Shown: positions 56,771 through 64,000 of the stretch, one piece after another
How the letters are laid out: every line of letters starts with the position of its first letter
Position numbering within the stretch: the stretch's first letter is position 1
The notes under the pieces: generated by a model
The model's input: the letters and a program-made list of their open reading frames with translations, nothing else
What the model was told of the DNA's origin: nothing
Databases searched by the model: none
Made by a program: the position numbers and the translations under genes
NCBI GenBank assembly: GCA_014904845.1
Contig: MU119220.1
Location: forward strand, 186,001 to 250,000
Source: Acephala macrosclerotiorum
Taxonomy: Eukaryota; Ascomycota; Leotiomycetes; Helotiales; Mollisiaceae
Direction of reading: 5' to 3'
DNA length: 64,000 nucleotides

Positions 56771-57602
56771 ATGGCAAAAGCAACCATAGTAATGATTCTA
56801 GGAGCCTGGCACAAGCCCATCATCTACAACGAAGTCGCTTCCAATCTCTAGAAACACGGCTATCAAACATTTCTCCAACCTTTCCCTTCAGCTGGCGCCG
56901 TTCCTCCAAATCAAGATTTCAGCGAAGACGTGACTGCCATTCGAGATTGCATGGCCTCTCTCATTTCAGATAGGAAAGAGGCTGTGTTAGTAGTACATTC
57001 CTATGCTGGACTTTCAGAATCAGAAGCATGTAAAGGTCTGGGGAAGAAAGAGCGAGAAACAAGGGGAGAGGAAAGAGATGTAGTGAGATTCGTGTGTTTG
57101 AACGCCTTCGCGATGTCGGAGCGGCTTCAACATACGCCTAGAGGGCAATATGCTGGATTTCCGGAGTGAATGAGGATTGATGTTGAGGTATGCGCCCCTC
57201 ACCCCATCTTCCACAGTTCAAATAACTGAGGTCCTACAGAACGACATCACCACCGCCTCTCCTTAAGATGCAGTCAAAATCTTCTAACATGATCTCCTGC
57301 CTTCTGACGCTGAAAAATGAATCGAATAACTAGAACCGCATCAATCACTAGGCGTCTACTCCAGCGCTCTGACCTCCGCAGCTTGGAAAGATATCCCATC
57401 AGCTTACCTCTAAGGAGTGGAAGTCAAAGTGTCTTCGGTCCTGAAGTGGTGGAGGGAATGCTTGCTGCTGTGAGGGAGGTATAGCCGGATGCTTTTGATG
57501 TGGTGGAGAGGTGTGAGGAGGGTGGTCATTGTATGATGATTTCTTTTCCGGATTGGACAGCTGAGGTGCTGAGGAAGGCTGCTGGTGAGGTGGGAGTTTG
57601 AT
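56771..57602 (+). pseudogene. Alpha/beta-hydrolase pseudogene with eight in-frame stops
   Basis: One reading frame, split by one GT-AG intron (57188-57239, 52 nt, GTATGC donor), can be followed from the ATG at 56771 to a final TGA at 57600-57602, 260 codons in all. It matches small alpha/beta hydrolases: MAKATIVMILGAWHKP at the start, the nucleophile elbow in VVHSYAGLSESEAC, TSAAWKDIPSAYL, and the C-terminal catalytic His in GGHCMMISFPDWTAEVLR. Eight internal stops lie at 56849, 57167, 57264, 57285, 57318, 57327, 57411 and 57483. There is no frameshift. Each stop can arise by one C-to-T or G-to-A change from Gln, Trp or Arg codons, and CAA/CAG origin would mean CpA to TpA. That pattern is more like repeat-induced point mutation than random decay. 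It encodes no full product now. Confidence 0.8.
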
Positions 57603-58040
57603 TGGGTTGGTGAGGTGTAGAATGTGTGATTTGTGAAATGGGGTTGGTTCTGTTTGTTGGGGGAGTTATGTGGATGTTTAAGTCCGGGTTTCGGCATCGG
57701 CCTGATGGGAAAATGGTTTGTACTATGCATGAAGTAACACTTACTTTGTATACAAGAACGCAAGTTCAGACGTCCGATTGTTGGTCAGATAATAATATTG
57801 AATTTCATCTCTTCTTTTGCTTGGTTTATCGATGAGAGCGGTATAATCGACCACCACTAAAATTTTCAAAACTCACAACCTAACAAGCAAAAATGCGGCA
57901 CTATCCTTTCTGATCTTAAAAAGGAGTTCCAGTCCCTATTCATTCCTCTCGCTTCTCATCGAACAAACACCTATGTTCACTATTTATCCGTGGAAGTGGG
58001 TCCGCTAAGATGCAAAATTTTCGAGAGAAAAAATCAAAAA
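57603..58040. other. Intergenic region, nothing supported
   Basis: About 440 bp between the hydrolase pseudogene and the 5S remnant. Only short frames are present, for example 57626-57835 plus. Confidence 0.4.
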
Positions 58041-58140
58041 CATACAACAATAGGGAGGGATTCGCTGGCGGTCACCCACCCAACTCTGAGACTTTTTTGA
58101 CGGGATGCTCAATTTCCCAGCGATTAATTTGTGGGGGAGA
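58041..58140 (-). rRNA. 5S rRNA remnant with internal deletion
   Basis: On the minus strand the 3' half of 5S rRNA is clear: AGTTGGGTGGGTGACCGCCA, then GCGAATCCCTCCC and TTGTTGTATG at the end. It is followed by T runs (TTTTTGATTTTTTC) that fit a Pol III terminator. Upstream, GAGCATCCCGTC matches the 5S loop segment, but only about 14 bases separate it from the 3' half where about 44 are usual. The 5' end, which should pair with TTGTATG, is not recognisable. So about 30 bases including internal promoter sequence seem lost. Scattered single 5S copies and pseudogenes are known in filamentous ascomycetes. Confidence 0.75.
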
Positions 58141-58674
58141 CTCATCAGAAATCATAGTGCGTTAGCTTATCCGTTACCCTCTAATTTTGAGATTCTGCAC
58201 ACTAAATTCAGCGAACACTATGCAATGTGCAAGACCACACCGCATCCATGAAATAATTTTTATTTTTACAGAATACAAGGGATAAGCCGTATAGGTCAAA
58301 TCCTGTAGGAAGTTGATAGATATTAACTTTGGTAACATCTGGTTGAATCCTAACCCGTCGCAGCCTCCTCCCACAGAAATTGCGACGATGCCCATTTTGA
58401 ATTCAACTTGTGGCCACAAAGTTTAGATAAGCTAGCTACACAGAGCCTCTCAGTGTCACGAACATGGAGTATTTCACATTATACGTTTTGAGTTTGTGTT
58501 TGCGACCGATTAGACACCGCGGGAGCCTCACTGATCGAGTGATGGTGGCGGTGTAAAATTGACGTAGGCAGCTTGCGCCTCGATGAGCACGGAACACAAA
58601 GCAAAAGACCTAGAAGCTCAACGCCAAATTTTGAGAACTCTGATTTTCGCCCAGAAATACCAACATCAGAAACC
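58141..58674. other. Upstream region of the SNF2 gene
   Basis: About 530 bp. The frame of the SNF2 gene is open back to 58543 without an ATG. One possible upstream exon begins at the ATG at 58464 and splices with a GTTTGT donor at 58492 to an acceptor at 58567, but I cannot confirm it. No other feature is seen. Confidence 0.4.
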
Positions 58675-61600
58675 ATGGGGCTAGAGAGCTTGCTCGATCC
58701 TCCTGAGCCAGACCAGTTCACTGGCACCAAAAGGCTCTCAGCCTTATCCGACGTTGGCCACCAAACCAAACGGCTCTGCACGTCGCTCAGTGAATTGCCT
58801 CCTGGAAGTGCGGCTTTAGAGCTGAGCAACGGATATAACTTCTGGGGAGAGTCCAGTGTCGCCACGAATCTCGAGTTTGGTAACGCCGCGTTGCAGTACA
58901 GCGTTGATCCTGAAATAGACTGGAGCAATGCCGTGCCGTCAGGCATACTCGTTGGACTTGATTCAGCTCCCAATCCTCTAGCATCTGGATCTGGCCCATT
59001 TCTCTTTGATTCCATGCCTTCTCAGATGCGCGAGACGACTATGCAAAGCAGCCCAGAAGCGGACAGACTCTACCACCAACCTGAAATCCAAGGGAGCACG
59101 AATATGTTTGACCTGCATTACTCTTTCGACGCGAACAAAATAATTACCCCAAGCGTGAAATGAGTTATGACCCCAATGTCAACTATAACGGCAACTTTTT
59201 TGAGAGCCGGATACTTCCGGATCCGAGTTGTTCGTCCTTTACGGAGCCATTGACCGACGGCACATCAACTTGGATCGATGTAACGACAGACCCTCCAAAA
59301 AGGGGCAGTGGATATCAGCCACAGGGAAATTTTGCGCCTCACGGACCTGAAACTATTGAAATGGCACCTGAAGGTGAAGGACCTCTCATTACAAGCCTCG
59401 AAGAAGCGAAATCGATGGGCAATGAAGGTAGCTCAGGGTATTTTAGCACCGTGATGGGCCACAATATAGATCTCTCAGGTAAGCCATAAGAAATATGTTT
59501 CAATCCTAATATTCTGACTCGCCATGCACATACAGGGCTTCGTAATTGCTCCCAACCTGCGCTTCAGAGCCGATCCAGGAAAGCTTTGTCTTTGATTCTA
59601 ATCAGATCGATGTCTGCTTTGGAGTGGTACGTTCATCTACTCTCCGAAGCCACAATAGGCAATATGCTGACCATGTGAAGATCATAGCACATATCACTTC
59701 TTCTTGGACTGGCAGCCAAGGATTGAAGGCGACTCCGGTAACACTAAGTCCGTTAGGGGACGTCATGAAGCTGTCCTTTCAGGATTCTAGGAAGTATGCC
59801 GGTATCCTATCCTTGCCTGCCTTGTGCAAGCTTCAAGAGGAGTTTAATATTGATTACGTTGCTAATATGGTGGCATCCGGATCTCGAAAAGACCAACGAA
59901 CCGCGTCGAGGAAGGCAACGATACTCAACTCCGCTCACGACTGTTCCGTTCGAATTGTTGTGTATGGAGTCAAATCAGAAAAATATTCTGTGGGTCATTT
60001 GCTCTCGGATGCTGGCTTGTATCTTCAACATCCATCAGATGCGGAACTCTACAGGCATGTGGAGTATTGGAACCCACATTATCTACTCCGTCCAGGTTCT
60101 CAAATGCCAAAACTGGAGGACTTATCAATATCCCCAGATTTGAGTAGTGTGACTAAAATTGATTCTCTGGACGAGACCCATAAGAGCCGTTTTATCCAGA
60201 TATTCAACTCTGCAAATGGCCCAAGCAATCCCATAAACCAAAAGTCTAGTCCGCGACTTAAGTCGGCACTGAAGGAGTAAGTCACTGCCCTGTTGCACAA
60301 AGAAATTATATACTAATCAGATCCAGTCATCAAGTTACAGCTCTCGCAATGATGATAGAGAAAGAATGCGGGATCGCGGAAAACGCTCAATTTCCTTCCC
60401 TTTGGGATCTCCTGAACAGCTCGAGATCGGTAGTACAGTCAGTAACAACTACCCTTAAGTCAAAACAACCTATGATACTCCTATTCTTACAATTATCAAT
60501 AGATACCGTCATAAAGTTACGGGTACATGCCAGGGCAGCCCAATACCCTTCTACGGCGGAATACTTGCTGACGTTAGTTTCCCGAACATTGCTAGAGAAT
60601 GCTACTGACATAACCTTAAGGAAATGGGCCTTGGAAAAACTTTGAGCCTTCTAGCTCTCGTGTGCTCGTCTCTTGACTCACTAGCCAACGAAGAGAGCTC
60701 GCCCAATGATGGAATGTCTCGAGCGACTCTGATAGTCACACCAAAGTCTAGTATGTCCCAAATCTTCACATTCTGTATTAGCATATCTCTAACCATTTCT
60801 AGCAATCCCTGGATGGCAGCAACAAGCCGAACGGTACCAGACTTAAGTGGATCAATAAACATAGCATAACTCTAACTGGTACATGTAGGCATATCCATGC
60901 AGGTCAAATGCGCCTAGCAGTGTATCATGGTTCCAATCGACACCTACTACCATCAAAGTTCTGGGAGACTGACATTATACTCACGACCTATGAGACTCTG
61001 AGGTTAGATTGGGCAGCAAGCGGACCGCTTTACTCAGGTACATGGCGTCGCCTTGTCCTTGATGAAGGTAAGTATCATGGTGTAGCATGTTGTCTCAAAA
61101 CCAGCTTACCATGGTTCCAGCACATTATATTCGAAACAGATCCTCGCAATTATTCAAGGCAGCCTCAGCGATCGCTTCGAAAAGCCGGTGGGGCCTAACG
61201 GGCACTCCGATACACAACTCCCTTGACGATTATGGAGCACTGCTGAGCTTCATTGGCGTCCCGCTTTTGATGGAGAAGTCTCAATTCGACTTCTGGATAG
61301 CATCACCAATCAAACAGAAGCGGCCGAACAGCTTCAGCATACTTGGAGACCTTATCAGAGCTACTTGTCTTCGACGAACGAAAGACACAACCCAAGACTC
61401 CCTCAACCTTCCTCGACGAATCGAGAGAATCGAGGAGATTGAGCTGCACCACGCAGACCAAGTCTTATACCAAATTTTCAGAGAAAAGACCGCCAAGATG
61501 GCAGCTGGTCTTGCAGGTCAGGATGGAGGCACGTCCAGATCAAGTGAAGGCAAAGGCGCAAATATTCTGACCCTAATTAACTTTTTGAGACGTATCTGCG

Positions 61601-62734
61601 ACTATGGAGAGGATTTATTACCGCAGTCTGCTTTGGAGGCTTGGAAATCCAAAAACAGCACGTTGGTAGATTGGCAAATGATGCGAAACTGCAACAAAAT
61701 TTGCGATTCTTGCGGATCCACCATCGAGGAAATCGACTTGCTGTCCGACGATAGCCCGGAATTCCACTGCCATCACTCGATCTGTACGACCTGTTCTATG
61801 CAGAACGAGATTACATCCATAGACGAGGTACGAAAGTGCCCAAAGTGTGCGGACACACGGGCTACGTCTAGAAACTCCTCTAGTCTACCTGATATCTCTA
61901 CTCGCCTTTCCGCCAAAGTCGAAGCGCTGATACGAAATCTTGGTGCTGAACAGACTGTGGAGAAATATGAAGACAAAGCACTCCCTGTAAAGAGGTACTC
62001 AACAAAACAGATCCGGCAGTCGTCCAGAGATCTTGAAGAGCTAATTTGTTGCAGTGTAATTTTCAGTCACTGGACCAAAATGCTTGACCTGATCGCAAAG
62101 GCCCTAACACAGCATGGCTTTCGATTCCAGAGAATAGACGGCCAGAGCAGCCTACAGCAGCGGAATGTGGCGATACAGCAATTCAATGAAGACCCAGCCT
62201 TTACTGTCATGCTTGCTAGTATTGGAAGCGCAGGAGAAGGGTAAGATTATATACCGTTTCTCATTTTTACGGGTTTCAGTTCTTGCAACTATCCATTGTC
62301 TCATTTGATACTGATAGAGTTTTGACCTCCAGAGTGGACCTAACGACTGCAAACCATGTACACCTGGTTGAACCTCACTGGAGCCCAATGGCCGAAGCCC
62401 AGGCCGTAGATCGTATCCATAGAATAGGGCAAACCCGAGATGTCACAGTAACAAGATACATTGCTAGCAACACGATTGAGACGGTATGTTCTCCCTGAGT
62501 GCGCAGCTGAAGCTCGCGGAGTCCAGTGTTGGGGTTTCAAATTGCTAGAGTTCTACACGAAACTGCGAAACTAACTAGAACTAGTACATCCAGTGGGTTC
62601 AGCAGGACAAATTGAGACTCATAAACAGCTCACTTGACTCAGCCGAAGTTCTGCAGAGCGATGTTGATAATGCACGGTTGAAGGTGAAGAATCCTGTTAC
62701 GACTTGCAATTTGGTAGAGCTAACTCGCGAGTAG
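58675..62734 (+). CDS. SNF2-family ATPase with RING finger (HLTF/Rad5-like)
   Basis: My model has 14 coding exons: 58675-59154, 59205-59478, 59568-59626, 59681-60276, 60327-60437, 60503-60572, 60621-60750, 60803-60833, 60889-61067, 61121-61994, 62055-62240, 62333-62483 and 62585-62734, with phases that agree throughout; the intron 59627-59680 keeps the frame and is the least certain. About 1,096 residues. Helicase motifs in order: GGILADEMGLGKT (Walker A, across an intron), LIVTPKS, VLDEAHYIRN (DEAH box), WGLTGTPIHNSLDDYG, a RING-like C3HC4 set (CDSCGS, HCHHSICTTC, CPKC), VIFSHWTKMLDLI, RIDGQSS and AVDRIHRIGQT. This order (RING between the two helicase lobes) is that of Rad5/HLTF-type translocases, which act on stalled forks or chromatin in the nucleus. 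Frame changes near 59160 and 60844 are explained by introns, so the gene looks intact. The start is uncertain; 58675 is the first ATG in frame. Confidence 0.88.
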
Positions 62735-63162
62735 ACGTTGCAAAAGGCATTGGATGTATCAAATCAATAAGAGTTTACACAGTAATTCCTTGTATGTATG
62801 TTTGTAGGTAGCCAAATTTTAAGACACTCAAAATCCAATTTAAAAAAGATCTAAATTGATTCTGCAGCGCACTTGCAGCCGCCTGCAAGTTACGAACCAG
62901 AGTGGAGGTTAGAATTATCACCAGATTGCTTACCGGATTATCGCTAGAATTTGTAAGGAGTCTTGAGTATAGGTCTTGCAAGTATCGTACTCATATCAAT
63001 GTTATCAAACAGAGGTTGTATGTAGATCGGAGCTAGGGTTAACAACAGTTTCTTAAACTAGCTAGGGAGGATGACAGGAGGATAGAAGTCTTTACTAGCT
63101 GATTACATGAGCGCAGTACCATCAATCTCCCGTGCATAGAAGTCTACAAAGCCACTTGCAAT
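62735..63162. other. Intergenic region between two convergent genes
   Basis: About 430 bp, fairly AT-rich, that should hold the 3' ends of the SNF2 gene and the ankyrin gene. Nothing else is seen. Confidence 0.5.
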
Positions 63163-64000
63163 TTACTCTTCTGTCTTTTCCGTTTTAGTCTTTTCCTTTT
63201 TAGTCTTTTCGACTAGATCATCCCATGTCACTCCCAACCACTTCGAAATACTTTTTGCGCCTGCCTCATCTTCGATTCTTCTGATCTTGCTGCCAAGACG
63301 TGGAATAGAAACCGCAAATGCTGCCGGATCAGCACCCATGCCGAGAAGATACTTCACTAACTCGGCAGCCTCGGGTGTATTGTGCATTATAGCGTGATGG
63401 AGTGGCGTCAAGTACCGAGGACTGCGCCTGTGGTTCACTGAAGCTCCGGCGTCAATCAGATACTTCGCCATTTTCACTGAACAACATGTCATTGAGACAT
63501 TCACAAGTGCATCTCCAAGATACACCCGTGTAAGATTTTTGGCCAAGTTCAACCTCTCCCATACTAACAGAATGAATGTCTCATTACCTGGATCCGCCCT
63601 GGCGGCTTTGAGGAAGTTTGGCTGTGTATAGCGGTTGCCAAACGGAACAGCACTTTTACGGGACGTAGACCCCTTCCACGATTCAAACTCGGCGTCGACA
63701 TTCATTTCCCAATCCAGGCGGAATTCTTCGCATTTGGATTTCAGTACTTCTGAAAGAATCGATGAGTAAGTTTCGCTTCGAGAAGCACGGAGTATATGCC
63801 TAAAAGTTTCAATATTGTTCCCTTGGATGGCAGCGACGAGCATTCTATTAAGTTGACCAATGTTTTTGGAAAACGATTGAGACAAATCGGCCACAGCGTT
63901 CTCGGAAACCGGTTTAAGCAACTCGACCATAGCTGTAGATCCGGAACCAGCAGCTAATATAATCAGTGCTTCTTTTACCTCATATCCGAATTTAGCAAAT
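63163..64000 (-). CDS. Ankyrin-repeat protein, C-terminal part (runs off the right edge)
   Basis: On the minus strand the frame is open from the window edge (64000) to a TAA at 63163-63165, about 279 codons. An ATG at 63930 lies inside the frame, but upstream codons (FAKFGYEVKEALIILAAGSGSTA) continue the same ankyrin-like pattern, so the gene very likely starts outside the window. Ankyrin-type units are RMLVAAIQGNNIETFRHILR, ALVNVSMTCCSVKMAKYLIDAGASVNH and TPLHHAIMHNTPEAAELVKYLLGMGADP. The C-terminus is charged and ends in Lys/Thr/Glu repeats (KKEKTKTEKTEE). In fungi such proteins are often in larger multi-domain architectures, so the missing part decides the function. Confidence 0.8.
   Translation of the reverse strand, partial: FAKFGYEVKEALIILAAGSGSTAMVELLKPVSENAVADLSQSFSKNIGQLNRMLVAAIQGNNIETFRHILRASRSETYSSILSEVLKSKCEEFRLDWEMNVDAEFESWKGSTSRKSAVPFGNRYTQPNFLKAARADPGNETFILLVWERLNLAKNLTRVYLGDALVNVSMTCCSVKMAKYLIDAGASVNHRRSPRYLTPLHHAIMHNTPEAAELVKYLLGMGADPAAFAVSIPRLGSKIRRIEDEAGAKSISKWLGVTWDDLVEKTKKEKTKTEKTEE

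Noticed and set aside
59112..59204. An apparent frameshift in the SNF2 gene near 59160
   Set aside because: A 50-nt GT-AG intron (59155-59204) with a CTATAAC branch point joins both frames in phase.
60834..60888. An apparent stop and frameshift in the SNF2 gene near 60844
   Set aside because: A 55-nt intron with a CTCTAAC branch point removes the stop and restores the expected GWQQQAERHIHAGQM segment.

Overview
This is a 64 kb piece of nuclear DNA from a filamentous ascomycete (Pezizomycotina). The evidence is short introns (46 to about 110 nt) with GTAnGT donors and CTNAC-type branch points, about 3 to 4 kb per gene, and families typical of this group: a 2EXR protein, a GEgh16/Gas1-like secreted protein, a GPR1/FUN34/YaaH transporter, an Arp10-type actin-related protein, an XPG-type Yen1 nuclease and a DIL plus ankyrin protein. 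The ribosomal protein L27 sequence and general protein style suggest Leotiomycetes (Helotiales or a relative); that placement is inference. There is no bacterial, viral, plasmid or CRISPR content.

Layout. 1-3.4 kb: gene-poor lead. 3.4-5.0 kb: Pro/Gln-rich probable nuclear protein with a GC-AG intron. 5.0-8.6 kb: gene desert. 8.6-9.5 kb: NmrA-like Rossmann protein (minus). 9.5-12.2 kb: sparse region with two weak small ORFs. 12.2-14.8 kb: TBC Rab-GAP (minus). 16.4-19.1 kb: ankyrin plus DIL protein (minus). 19.5-20.9 kb: allantoicase (minus) whose first intron carries a 166 bp inverted-repeat element that looks like a MITE. 21.5-22.4 kb: cytochrome b561-like membrane protein. 23.4-24.6 kb: 2EXR protein. 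25.6-26.7 kb: GPR1/FUN34/YaaH transporter gene with two frameshifts in T runs. 27.4-28.0 kb: ribosomal protein L27 (minus) with two micro-exons. 29.0-29.8 kb: GEgh16-like secreted protein gene with two frameshifts. 30.5-38.1 kb: one gene for a 2,497-residue repeat-rich coiled-coil protein. 38.1-40.0 kb: AT-rich transposon-relic-like island. 40.0-41.6 kb: mitochondrial seryl-tRNA synthetase (minus). 41.9-43.7 kb: Arp10-like protein (minus). 44.8-47.6 kb: Yen1/GEN1-type nuclease. 48.8-50.4 kb: BTB protein (minus). 51.6-52.9 kb: conserved unknown protein (minus). 53.7-55.8 kb: calponin-homology coiled-coil protein. 56.8-57.6 kb: alpha/beta-hydrolase pseudogene with eight in-frame stops and no frameshift. 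58.04-58.14 kb: 5S rRNA remnant (minus). 58.7-62.7 kb: SNF2-RING ATPase with 14 coding exons. 63.2 kb to the right edge: partial ankyrin-repeat protein (minus).

The genes do not form a pathway or cluster. Most are housekeeping: translation (L27, mitochondrial SerRS), DNA repair and chromatin (Yen1-like, SNF2-RING), cytoskeleton and trafficking (TBC, DIL-ankyrin, Arp10, CH protein), nitrogen salvage (allantoicase). Between them lie decaying or fast-evolving genes. The main signals are decay signatures (nonsense-only pseudogene, homopolymer frameshifts, 5S remnant, MITE, AT-rich island), the giant repeat protein, and a recurrent TCACGTGM box upstream of several genes. I found no convincing new multi-gene system.
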